DNA of 64,000 bases, from NCBI RefSeq assembly GCF_022810305.1, contig NZ_JALGQH010000024.1, positions 28,941-92,940 of the forward strand. The letters run 5' to 3'. A program made the translations under genes and the position numbers. Source of the DNA: Rhodococcus sp. ARC_M6. Lineage in GTDB: Bacteria > Actinomycetota > Actinomycetes > Mycobacteriales > Mycobacteriaceae. The notes under the pieces were generated by a model, which was given only the letters and a program-made list of their open reading frames with translations, searched no databases and was not told where the DNA came from. Of the stretch, positions 26,648 through 34,576 are shown one piece after another. Within the stretch, counting starts at the first letter, position 1. Each line of letters starts with the position of its first letter.

Positions 26648-27723
26648 CCACCCACGTCGATGCAGGTGAGGACATGACCACCGAGTCGAGCACCATCGAT
26701 AACACCACCAGTGCTACCCATCTCGCACCCCAACCTCCGGATTCGCAACTCCCGGCACGGGATCGGCACACCTGGATGTTGTTCACGGACTGGTGCGCCG
26801 CCCACGACCAACCGTCGTTGCCGACAACGCCGGAACTTTTGGCCCAGTTCCTCTCCGCCCACCCCGCAGGTACGGTCACGCAGCGCCGGCGTATCTCCGT
26901 CATCGACACAGCCCATCACCGCTATGGCTTCCCGGCGCCGGGGCGCAGCGACAATATCCGCGCCGCCCTTGACGCGACGCGCAGGGCACGCCTCGACAAT
27001 CTCGCCGCCCGTACCGGTGAGGTGATCTCACGGCTTCCCGAAACGGGTTGGCCGGCAGCGTTGTTTGCCCGCCGCGACGCCATGATCCTCACCCTCGCTC
27101 CTACCGGACTGACGTACACGCAGATCGCGGCGCTGCGTATCTGCGACGTCACCGCCGATCCTGTCACCGATGCCCTACACGTCGACGCGGTCGACCGTGT
27201 AGCGGTGATCCCGCCGGGGCTCGTAGCAGCCGGGGCCTCCCCGGCGCGGGTGTATCGGCGGTGGATGGAAGTTCTCGGATTCTCGGACCGGTATTTCAGC
27301 ACCCACATGCTCGCGGGCCTCATGGACACCGGCGACGGCAACGAACTCACCGGACACGACGGACGCATCGACCCGGCCGATCAGCGGCCGCTACTGACCC
27401 CGATCGACCGATGGGGCCACACCCCACTGACCGCCACGCCGCTCACCGCTCGCGCAGTAGCCGACATCACCGCCGCGCACCTATCCGGTCAGGCACCGCG
27501 ACACATCCACCCACCCCAACGAAAGAGCCCCGAAAACAACAGCTCAACAACGCAATCGGATGCTATAGAGCCGCTCGGCGACGACTACTACGAACACGGA
27601 ATCGCTGCCCGCAAACACGCACACCACACCCTCGGCAGTGTCACATCGGCCCTCGACGAAATCGAGGACCGAGCCGACCGACTCCTCGCGGAGCTGCTCG
27701 AACTCATCGAAGGTCCCTTGTGA
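26644..27723 (+). CDS. degenerate tyrosine recombinase-like protein
   Basis: A 359-residue protein starting with ATG overlapping the recombinase stop. Residues ~40-90 resemble the core-binding domain of the upstream recombinase (HTWMLFTDWCAAHDQPSLP against the same region there). FARRDAMILTLAPTGLTYTQIAALRICDV aligns with the catalytic Arg region, but the Arg is replaced by Thr. The later HxxR and Tyr motifs are missing. The C-terminal ~80 residues are unrelated and end in an acidic helix. It looks like a catalytically dead partner, comparable in position to TnpT beside TnpS in Tn4651-type transposons. The comparison is by analogy, not by detected homology. Confidence 0.68.
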   Translation: MTTHVDAGEDMTTESSTIDNTTSATHLAPQPPDSQLPARDRHTWMLFTDWCAAHDQPSLPTTPELLAQFLSAHPAGTVTQRRRISVIDTAHHRYGFPAPGRSDNIRAALDATRRARLDNLAARTGEVISRLPETGWPAALFARRDAMILTLAPTGLTYTQIAALRICDVTADPVTDALHVDAVDRVAVIPPGLVAAGASPARVYRRWMEVLGFSDRYFSTHMLAGLMDTGDGNELTGHDGRIDPADQRPLLTPIDRWGHTPLTATPLTARAVADITAAHLSGQAPRHIHPPQRKSPENNSSTTQSDAIEPLGDDYYEHGIAARKHAHHTLGSVTSALDEIEDRADRLLAELLELIEGPL

Positions 27724-27761
27724 AGAGACATCCATGAGCGGTAGTGATGCTCTCGCCGAGA

Positions 27762-27786
27762 GTGCAGTCGTCTTCTGAAACTGACA
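27762..27786. repeat. Tn402-type terminal repeat, internal right end
   Basis: The reverse complement begins TGTCAGTTTCAGAAGACGAC, a full terminal repeat ending at 27786. Unlike the ends at 21347 and 28593 it lacks a second adjacent TniA site. It follows the recombinase-like gene by about 40 bases, so it could be the original right end of the tniABQ-recombinase unit. The five bases beyond it are CCCTC. Confidence 0.65.
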
Positions 27787-27819
27787 CCCTCGAAAAGGCT
27801 CGTTGGGTAGCGTGCGTTC

Positions 27820-28407
27820 ATGAGCGTGGAAGAGAACTGGCTGAGGCTTCACGATTGGTGCTTGCGGGAAGCCCCGATAACGGCCGCGGCGATCGACCCA
27901 CCAGCGGGCCAAAGTTTCGTGGACGAGGTCGAAGCATTGACTGGCAGAAAGTGGCCGACCGAACTACGGACATGGTTCGGTCTCCAGAACGGGAACCCGG
28001 ACGGAAGGCACTCCGCCCTGATATTTCCGGAATACCAACCGCTACCGTTGGATCTCGTCGCATCTCGATGGGCATCGATGACGGAAATGTGGGCAGATAC
28101 GACGGCAGCAGTCGGCGGCCTCAGTTTGCTCGACGAGCCTGCGGGGGAGGTCTCTGGAACTTACTTGTCCGCGTATATCCCGATCGCCTTCAACATTCGA
28201 GGCGATCTTTTGTTCGTCGACACCCGAGCTGGCCACTCCAGTGGATGCGTACGCGGATTTATGGGAGAAGACAACGATCAGGGCGAAAGTTGGGCATCCA
28301 TCGACTCGCTTCTGGAGGAGGTTGTTGCTTCACTCGAGGATGGACGCCCGTGTCGCGGTTGGGTTCCGAGCATCGACGAGGGCTGGCTGCACTGGGAATT
28401 CCCTTAG
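27820..28407 (+). CDS. SMI1/KNR4 (SUKH superfamily) protein
   Basis: A 195-residue protein of the SMI1/KNR4 group. Characteristic features are the early EENWLRLHDWC helix, FVDEVEALTGRKWPTELRTWFGLQNG, then FPEYQPLPLD, and late FNIRGDLLFVDTRAG and GWASID-like strands. SUKH proteins often serve as immunity proteins against nuclease or deaminase toxins of contact-dependent systems. No toxin gene lies beside it. It sits as cargo between two Tn402-type right ends. The ribosome binding site before ATG 27820 is poor, so the exact start is uncertain. Confidence 0.75.
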   Translation: MSVEENWLRLHDWCLREAPITAAAIDPPAGQSFVDEVEALTGRKWPTELRTWFGLQNGNPDGRHSALIFPEYQPLPLDLVASRWASMTEMWADTTAAVGGLSLLDEPAGEVSGTYLSAYIPIAFNIRGDLLFVDTRAGHSSGCVRGFMGEDNDQGESWASIDSLLEEVVASLEDGRPCRGWVPSIDEGWLHWEFP

Positions 28408-28550
28408 GACTCCACGATGTCTCACCTGACACTGTCTCGACAACGAACGATTGATGGACCCGGTGGCTTCGATAGGAACACCCGATCAATTCCCCGACTC
28501 GAGGTTCAGCAGTCAGGGAATGACTCAGTGATGATGCTTCCGCCGAACGC

Positions 28551-28593
28551 GCAGTCGTCTTCTGAAAAATGCAGTCGTCTTCTGAAACTGACA
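28551..28593. repeat. right end (IRt) of Tn402-like transposon
   Basis: From 28593 on the minus strand, TGTCAGTTTCAGAAGACGAC opens a full terminal repeat, followed after TTTT by a second copy of the TCAGAAGACGACTGC core ending at 28551. End repeat plus a close direct repeat is the layout of the Tn402 IRt end. The adjoining sequence to the right is the interior of a serine resolvase gene, so the transposon border cuts that gene. Confidence 0.75.
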
Positions 28594-29072
28594 GCCGGCA
28601 GACCCGGCGCCCCGGACTCGACAATGCGATCAACGCTGCCCGGGAAGGTGACGTCTTCTGTGTGACCAAACTCGACCGGCTCTCTCGGTCCGCGAAGGAT
28701 CTTCACGAGACAGTGGGGCGACTGGCAGACAAGGGTGTTGCGTTGTCGATCGACGGGAAGATCTACGACCCATCGGATCCGATGGGCAAGATGTTCATCG
28801 GTGTCCTCGGGTTGATGGCCGAATTCGAGTCCGACCTGATCCGGAGTCGGACCAGGGACGCCGTGGCGGCAGCCGCAGCGGCTGGCAAGATGAAAGGCCG
28901 TCAACACAAGCTCACACCGGAAGAGCGGGCATACCTGTTGCAAACGTATGAGACGGGGCAGTTCAAGATCGAAACACTGTGCAGGAATACAGGTTTGAAG
29001 CGCTCAGCGTTGTACGCGAATATCGAGTTGGCGCGCACCGAGCGGGAAGCTGGAATGCTTTCGGCACTCTGA
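28569..29072 (+). pseudogene. 5'-truncated serine recombinase (resolvase)
   Basis: The open frame begins inside the transposon end repeat, and real homology starts at 28594 with RRPGLDNAINAAREGD. It contains VTKLDRLSRSAKDL, DPMGKMFIGVLGLMAEFESDLIRSRT and a C-terminal HTH (LCRNTGLKRSALYANI). The first ~45-50 residues, including the catalytic Ser of the YxRVSTxxQ region, are missing because the transposon border lies there. It cannot be an active recombinase, though a DNA-binding fragment could be made. Closest relatives are Tn3-type resolvases and invertases. Confidence 0.82.
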
Positions 29073-29121
29073 ACTCGCCTGTCGCAAGGCCAAAAAGACA
29101 CTCACAAGGGCATTGGCGGCG

Positions 29122-29667
29122 TCACGCGCGGCGGTCACGGACGTCGCGCCAATCGATGATGGGACCGGTGATCATGTCGAGACGCTGGGTATCAGGGTTC
29201 CAGCGGATCGCAGTTTCCGGCGCGAGGGTCTGTTCGAGGATTCGAGTGATGTGGGACTGAAGCCGCCAATCGATGTATTCACGTCTTTGGAGACTATGCC
29301 ACCACTCGACCGGGTGGGTGACGATCATCGGTTTGCGCAGCCAGCGGGTCTGGATCCTCGCGCTCTGGATCTCGCCGGCACGGCACGTCGAGTCGCACAT
29401 GTGGCAGAACCAACCATGCGGTGCACGGATCGCCCACGGCAGGAGTTCACCCCTGGTTGCGTCTCGGAGCAAGACCGACAGGTCATTCGACCATGACGGT
29501 ACGGGCACCGCCGCTGCGGTAGGTGCGGGTGACGGCATCCACTGGTCGAGCGTGCGCATTCCCGAACGTGGCGCATACCAACGGCGCGCCTGCGGGTCCC
29601 ACCGGGCACCGAAAGCCTTGGCCGAATCCTTCTCCCGGTAGGGAACGTCAAGCCATAGCCGTTGCAT
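29122..29667 (-). CDS. DUF5710 domain protein
   Basis: A 181-residue protein with an N-terminal DUF5710 signature (LDVPYREKDSAKAFGARWDPQARRWYAP), a small domain found in many mobile-element and DNA-metabolism proteins. A CHMCDSTC cysteine motif around residue 90 could bind a metal, and the C-terminal half is Trp/Arg-rich. ATG 29667 is chosen because GGGAG lies upstream; an in-frame GTG at 29688 would add seven residues. It converges with the truncated resolvase. Function unknown. Confidence 0.7.
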   Translation of the reverse strand: MQRLWLDVPYREKDSAKAFGARWDPQARRWYAPRSGMRTLDQWMPSPAPTAAAVPVPSWSNDLSVLLRDATRGELLPWAIRAPHGWFCHMCDSTCRAGEIQSARIQTRWLRKPMIVTHPVEWWHSLQRREYIDWRLQSHITRILEQTLAPETAIRWNPDTQRLDMITGPIIDWRDVRDRRA

Positions 29668-29923
29668 CGTCGCCGCTCCCACTTCCACTTGACGTCCTCC
29701 CCACGCTTACTCACAGCAGAGGTTCCCGGGTAGCTCATGCTACCGACGAGCACTGCCGCTCAACTACGCTCACGGAGAGCTAGTCGGGGCGGTCGGCGGT
29801 TTTCGTGGCCAAGAACGACCTTGGCCTCAACAGGTCAACGCACTCTACTTATGTTTCTCATCACCGCCGATTTGCCGCCTTTGAGCTGCAGGTATAAGGT
29901 TACTTATATATGAGGAGGTAGTC

Positions 29924-30385
29924 ATGTCCGATGTCTTAGAACACCAGCTAGAGACGACCATGACAACATCTAAGGCACGTGGCGTTGTCGATCGCATCGT
30001 GTTCTTACGCAGCGTGCGCCAGCTCCACGAACAGAAAAAGTGGACTCAAACACGATTGGCGGAGGCCAACGGGGTCAGCCAGCCAGCGATTTCGCAGTGG
30101 TTGAAGATGTCGCGCATTGATGCGCCAGACGTACGCCCAGACATGGCTGGCGGAACTCCGTACGAGATCGCGGCTCGCTATGCCGCTAAGTTGCTCGATC
30201 GAGAGACGATGCTCAGGCAGCTGTCAGCGTGGATCTACGAGACGGCCGAGGGCGCATCGCCCAGCCAGGGCGACGTACCGCCGCTGAGCTTGGCGGGATT
30301 CAATCTGCAGGTCGGTCGGGCATTGGACGATCGATTCATCAATGAGACCGATTACGACCGCATCCTTGAGGCAGTAGCAGACTGA
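29924..30385 (+). CDS. HTH antitoxin-like protein paired with zeta toxin
   Basis: A 153-residue protein starting at ATG 29924 after a strong GAGGAGGT. Residues ~28-60 form an XRE-like helix-turn-helix (KKWTQTRLAEANGVSQPAISQWLKM). The C-terminal half is helical and ends only two bases before the zeta-toxin gene. The pairing of an HTH protein with a PezT/zeta-type kinase is a known toxin-antitoxin arrangement (PezA-PezT), so it probably neutralises the toxin and represses the operon. The upstream AT-rich stretch around 29891-29911 is likely the promoter. Confidence 0.78.
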   Translation: MSDVLEHQLETTMTTSKARGVVDRIVFLRSVRQLHEQKKWTQTRLAEANGVSQPAISQWLKMSRIDAPDVRPDMAGGTPYEIAARYAAKLLDRETMLRQLSAWIYETAEGASPSQGDVPPLSLAGFNLQVGRALDDRFINETDYDRILEAVAD

Positions 30386-30386
30386 C

Positions 30387-31343
30387 TTGAGACACGAAGA
30401 AGCAGAGGACCGCCGGGCGCGGCTGGAGAGCTTGTCGACGCCGGGTGGTCCGCTCAACATAGATGCCCCGAACGCGACCGTCATGGTCAAAGCTCACTTT
30501 CGCAAAGTGGATCGCGAATGGGTGCCTACTGCATCTCGCCGGAGGATGCACACTTTGCTACTCGACCAGTGGCGATCTACCGCTCGTACCCCGCGGCGGA
30601 AGCGCAAAGCAACGCTCTTCGCCGGCCCGCCCGCAGCAGGTAAAAGCACTCTGATGGGCGCACCGGCTACCGATCTTGCAGAGTACCGCCAGATCGACGC
30701 AGACGACTTCAAGACGCTGCTGCTTCGGTCCGCAGTACTCGATGGCTCGATCTCAACCCTGCTCCCAGAGGCCCTGCGGGGCAACCAGAAAGAACAGTTT
30801 CATCCCCTCGAACTCTCCGCCTTGGTGCATCACGAGTCGACGATTCTGCAAGCACGTGCGTTGATCGCCGCGATGCGGGCTGGTGAGAATGTAGCCATCG
30901 ACGGAACGTTGGGGTACATGCCATGGGCGACGGAATTAGTCGGCCAGCTGGGTGACTTCGGCTACGAGATCCACGTGATCGACGTCGAGGCAACGCAAGA
31001 GATAGCACTCGCGCGCGTCATCGATCGCTGGCGAGCAGGCTACGCGAGGGCTACGGCCTTCCCATCTGATCCGGTTGCCGCGATGGGCGGCCGGTGGTTG
31101 CCTGCCTCGGCAGTAACCCGGCTCTTCACCGCGGCTCCCGAGGTGGCAGGTACGCCGCTCGTAGCCGGCTGCTCGACGAGCGAGACGAACGCGCATCAGC
31201 TTGCCGCCGCATTTCCTGAGGTTGTGAAGTACGACCTGTACAGAACCACTGCCCTGATGGAACCGCCGAAGCACGAACAGTCCTGGAAGAGAACGGGCAG
31301 CGGAGACTGGGCGACCTTGTCGATCCAGCCCTCGAACACTTGA
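30387..31343 (+). CDS. zeta-toxin domain kinase
   Basis: A 318-residue protein with a zeta/PezT kinase core. The P-loop is LFAGPPAAGKSTLM (residues ~76-89), followed by RQIDADDFKTLLL and HHESTILQARAL, with IDGTLGYMPW and IDVEATQEIALARVIDR later. These elements match zeta toxins, which phosphorylate UDP-N-acetylglucosamine and block wall synthesis. TTG 30387 begins two bases after the antitoxin stop; later in-frame starts are possible because the first ~40 residues are not conserved. Likely role: plasmid stabilisation or abortive defence. Confidence 0.82.
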   Translation: MRHEEAEDRRARLESLSTPGGPLNIDAPNATVMVKAHFRKVDREWVPTASRRRMHTLLLDQWRSTARTPRRKRKATLFAGPPAAGKSTLMGAPATDLAEYRQIDADDFKTLLLRSAVLDGSISTLLPEALRGNQKEQFHPLELSALVHHESTILQARALIAAMRAGENVAIDGTLGYMPWATELVGQLGDFGYEIHVIDVEATQEIALARVIDRWRAGYARATAFPSDPVAAMGGRWLPASAVTRLFTAAPEVAGTPLVAGCSTSETNAHQLAAAFPEVVKYDLYRTTALMEPPKHEQSWKRTGSGDWATLSIQPSNT

Positions 31344-31627
31344 GTGTCCGTAAGGCGAATCGGTTACGCGTAGCCGGAACATGTCTGACCGGCCGGATCG
31401 GGTGCGGGCAATAGAGTATCTAGTCGGGGTCGAGCGTGCGCCCTCGCCGCGCGAGATTTCAACGTGCCACTGGAACGAGAGGTCAACGCTCGACATCTCG
31501 TCGTGTTCTGCGTGCCAGACACTGGTCGCTTATCCGCGGCGATCCTTGTTGGCCGGGTTACTGTAGTCCCACCAGCCACCACGATTGGCTCGTCCCAGGC
31601 CATCATTACGGTTGGGCCAGCCGTTGT
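31344..31627. other. intergenic region before IS21
   Basis: About 280 bases lie between the zeta-toxin gene and the left end of the IS21 element. Minus-strand frames cross it, but none has a start site or recognisable product. It may hold the 3' end of a gene interrupted by the IS, which I could not identify. Confidence 0.35.
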
Positions 31628-31760
31628 TGTCGACGGCCATCGTAAGCTCCCCACTGGCGGCCATTTATGGCGCATTTTGTGGCCATGGTTTCTCCCCGCG
31701 TACGGCCAGATAGTTCCCCACCTGCTGTGAGTCAGATTCGGTCCCGGCAACGCTGGGTGG

Positions 31761-33302
31761 ATGAAATCGAGCAGGGAGATCATGGAAATTTTGGAGGCGT
31801 ACGACCTCACGGGTAGTTATCGGGCGGCGGCGGAGCTGGCTGGGTGTGATCACCACACGGTGGCCCGGTATGTGCAGATGCGCGCTGCGGGGCAGCCGCC
31901 GGACCGCCGGCGGCATCGAGCGCGGGCGATCGACGACTTTCTGCCGAAGATCGAGGAGTTGGTGGTCCGCTCGCAGGGCAAGGTCCGCGCGGATGTCATC
32001 CACGAACGGATCGTCGCGCTGGGGTTCACCGGCGGTGAGCGGACCACGCGCCGGACGGTCGCGGAGGCGAAGGCCCAGTTTCGGGCTGGTCGGCGGCGAG
32101 TGTATCGGCCGTGGGTAACCGAACCTGGGCTGTGGTTACAGTACGACTTCGGTGACGGGCCAACGATTTCCGGCCGGAAGACGACGTTGTTCTGCGCATG
32201 GTTGGCGTGGTCGCGATTTCGGGTGGTGATCCCGATCTGGGACAAGACATTGCCGACGGTGGCGGCGTGTTTGGATGCGACATTCCGCCGCTTGGGCGGG
32301 GTTCCGGTCTATGTCCTCACCGACAACGAGAAGACCGCGACGATCGATCACGTGGCCGGGATCGCGGTCCGCAATCCGGAGATCGTGGAGGTGGCACAGC
32401 ATTACGGCACGACGCTGCGGACGTGTTTACCTGCTGATCCGGAGTCGAAGGGAGGAAGTGAGGCGACGGTGCGGATCGCCAAAGCCGACCTGTTGCCGAA
32501 GGAGGTGAACCTGCGCGAGCAGTATCACTCTTTCGGTGAGCTCGAGTCGGCTTGCCGGCAGTTCTGCACCGACGTCAACACCCGCGTCCACAGCTCTACT
32601 CGGCGGCGGCCGGTCGAGCGGCTGGCCGAAGAGTTGCAGCGGCTGCATCCGCTGCCGAAATCTCCGTTCACCGCGGTGTTCGGCACCACCCGGCGGGTGA
32701 ACTGGGAGTCGACGATCTCGGTGGAAGGGGTGCGGTATTCGGTGCCGCACACGTTGATCGACACTCGGGTCTGGGCCCGCTTCCATGGTGAGGAGCTGAT
32801 CGTGACCGCCGTCGACAATGATGGCGGTGCAGTCGAAGTCGCGCGGCACCGCCGCGGCCAACCCGGTTCACCGGTCCTCGACAACGACCACTACCCACCC
32901 CGCCCAGACCGCGACGCCGCCGACCGGGTGCCCAAGCCTCGTACCGCCGCCGAGCTCGCCTTCCTACAGTTGGGCCAGGGTGCCAACAGCTGGCTGGTCG
33001 AGGCTGCCGCCGCGGGAGCGCGCCGCATCAGGGCGAAGATGGCCGAGGCCGTGGACCTTTCGAAGCTGCACTCCCCGGACGCAGTCGACAGAGCGTTGGG
33101 GACGGCAGCGATGACCGGCCGGTTCGCCGATCGGGACCTGATCTCGATCCTCGACTACCAAGTCACCCACGAACACGCTGATCCGGTCCGTCGCAGCGAG
33201 AACCACACTCTGCAACCGGGCACCGCCGCCTGGTCCACCTTCGGCCAGACACCAGCGCCGGCCAGCCCAGCCACTACTGACGATGAAAGCGATGACGCCT
33301 GA
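31761..33302 (+). CDS. istA: IS21 transposase IstA
   Basis: A 513-residue transposase. The N-terminal HTH (YRAAAELAGCDHHTVARYV) precedes an RNase H-like catalytic core with Asp in WLQYDFGDGP, Asp in VYVLTDNEKTA and Glu in ESKGGSEATVRIAK. A C-terminal Mu-barrel-type region follows (VEGVRYSVPHTLI). The stop shares one base with the istB start. The gene appears full length and intact, so the element could be active. Confidence 0.93.
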   Translation: MKSSREIMEILEAYDLTGSYRAAAELAGCDHHTVARYVQMRAAGQPPDRRRHRARAIDDFLPKIEELVVRSQGKVRADVIHERIVALGFTGGERTTRRTVAEAKAQFRAGRRRVYRPWVTEPGLWLQYDFGDGPTISGRKTTLFCAWLAWSRFRVVIPIWDKTLPTVAACLDATFRRLGGVPVYVLTDNEKTATIDHVAGIAVRNPEIVEVAQHYGTTLRTCLPADPESKGGSEATVRIAKADLLPKEVNLREQYHSFGELESACRQFCTDVNTRVHSSTRRRPVERLAEELQRLHPLPKSPFTAVFGTTRRVNWESTISVEGVRYSVPHTLIDTRVWARFHGEELIVTAVDNDGGAVEVARHRRGQPGSPVLDNDHYPPRPDRDAADRVPKPRTAAELAFLQLGQGANSWLVEAAAAGARRIRAKMAEAVDLSKLHSPDAVDRALGTAAMTGRFADRDLISILDYQVTHEHADPVRRSENHTLQPGTAAWSTFGQTPAPASPATTDDESDDA

Positions 33303-34093
33303 TGAGCACCCCTTTGCGCACTGTTACCAGCGCTAACGGCGACCCGTTGGCCGAGGCGATCGACCTGACTAAACGCCTGAAACTGCCCCATATCCGCAGG
33401 TCCTTGAGCGATATCATCCCGACCGCGAAAGCCCAACGCTGGGACCCCGCCGAAGTCGTGCGGGTTCTCCTCGCTGAGGAAGCCGCCGGCCGGGACCGGG
33501 CGAACCTGCACACTCGCCGCAAACGCGCGGGTTTCCCTACCGGCAAGACCTTCGGCGACTGGGACGAAACGAAATCGTCGATTCCCCGCGCCACCCAGGA
33601 CGCGCTCCGCACCCTGGAGTGGGTCGGGCGGCGTGAATGTTTCTGCGTCTGCGGGCCTTCGGGAACTGGCAAGTCTCACTTCACCGAGGCACTCGGGCAG
33701 GCCGCAGTCGAAGCTGGGCTGGCGGTGTCTTGGTTCACCATCGAAGACCTCGGTGCCCTGGTCCGCCGGCACCGTGCCGACGACTCCATCGCCCGAGCCC
33801 TGACGAGGATCATCCGCTCCGACCTGATCATCGTCGACGACATCGGTCTGCTCCCGGTCTCTGAAGACGCCGCCGAAGGATTCTATCGCCTCGTCGACGC
33901 TGCCTACGAACGCCGAGCGATTGCCGTCTCGAGCAACCTGCACCCCTCCGGCTTCGACGAGATCATGCCCAAAACATTGGCCACCGCCACCGTTGACCGG
34001 CTCCTGCACCATGCGCACGTCGTCGTCACCGACGGCGACTCCTTCCGCCTCACCGAAGCCACCACCGGCAAGGGGGTGAAGCCCTTCAGCTAA
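33302..34093 (+). CDS. istB: IS21 helper ATPase IstB
   Basis: A 263-residue AAA+ ATPase of the DnaC/IstB group. Walker A is CGPSGTGKSHFTEAL and Walker B is LIIVDDIGLLP, with a later sensor and arginine region AAYERRAIAVSSNLHPSGFDE. IstB assembles on target DNA and stimulates IstA. Start and stop are clean, and the right end repeats begin about 30 bases after the stop. Confidence 0.93.
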   Translation: MSTPLRTVTSANGDPLAEAIDLTKRLKLPHIRRSLSDIIPTAKAQRWDPAEVVRVLLAEEAAGRDRANLHTRRKRAGFPTGKTFGDWDETKSSIPRATQDALRTLEWVGRRECFCVCGPSGTGKSHFTEALGQAAVEAGLAVSWFTIEDLGALVRRHRADDSIARALTRIIRSDLIIVDDIGLLPVSEDAAEGFYRLVDAAYERRAIAVSSNLHPSGFDEIMPKTLATATVDRLLHHAHVVVTDGDSFRLTEATTGKGVKPFS

Positions 34094-34207
34094 CCCAAAT
34101 CAGAAAGCGGGTGGGGAAAAACAACTGGCCGCCACCGGGGAGAACCCGTGGCCACCAGCGGGGAGAACTACTGGCCGTCAACGGGGAGAACTTCGTGGCC
34201 ATTGACA

Positions 34208-34576
34208 CCGGTACGGGAAGATTCCGAATGAGCTGAGACTCAATGCTTTACGACGTAGTCCCATTGTCTTCTCCTGAAGCTCTGGGTGTTCCGATAGCTC
34301 GACCCCTTGTCTGGTGCAGGTGCTGCCGGTCTCGATGTAAGAACTATCGTTGACAGGGTCGCTTCCATTACCGAGAGCGCTGGACTACGTAAGAAACTGG
34401 GTGCAATTCAGTCTATTAATGATTCGACACTCGAGAGCTCTTTGACCTGATCAGGTGCCGTGTCGCCTGCGTCGGCACGAGCCGTATTGAAGAACTCAAC
34501 CAGACGGCTCTCCTGTCACACGGAACTCCTTAAGGGCGGTCCCATTCAGGATGGCGCCCTTCGCGTTGTCTCCGAG
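34208..34576. other. intergenic region right of IS21
   Basis: These 369 bases, with lower GC than their surroundings, hold no gene I can support. Several stop codons interrupt every frame, and no terminal repeat or strong hairpin is visible. It is the downstream flank of the two TetR regulator genes. Confidence 0.4.

Larger units (their letters stand above)
21353..28593 (+). mobile_element. Tn402/Tn5053-family transposon with tyrosine recombinase module
   Basis: The element runs from the IRi end at 21353 to the paired IRt end at 28551-28593. It carries tniA, tniB, tniQ, a tyrosine recombinase, a degenerate recombinase-like gene and a SUKH gene. An extra single end repeat lies inside at 27762-27786, so the core unit may instead be 21353-27786 with later accretion. 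The flanking five bases (ATTCA left, GCCGG right) do not match, so no simple target duplication survives. Family members usually carry a serine resolvase (tniR/tniC); the tyrosine recombinase pair seems to stand in for it. Confidence 0.72.
31628..34207 (+). mobile_element. IS21-family insertion sequence
   Basis: A complete element of about 2.58 kb with istA and istB. The outer ends are TGTCGACGGCCA at 31628 and, on the other strand from 34207, TGTCAATGGCCA. Each end carries four copies of a 22-24 bp unit with GGCCA and a GGGGAGAAC-type core: GGCCA at 31635, 31659, 31681 and 31704 on the left; TGGCC at 34126, 34149, 34172 and 34196 on the right. Multiple terminal transposase sites are typical of IS21. 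A target duplication could not be recognised in the flanks. Confidence 0.82.

Noticed and set aside
21348..28598. ATTCA as a 5-base target duplication of the tniABQ transposon
   Set aside because: The bases after 28593 (GCCGG) and after 27786 (CCCTC) do not repeat it.
31381..31730. Short plus-strand frames left of IS21
   Set aside because: They cross the IS21 end repeats, lack start signals and encode nothing recognisable.
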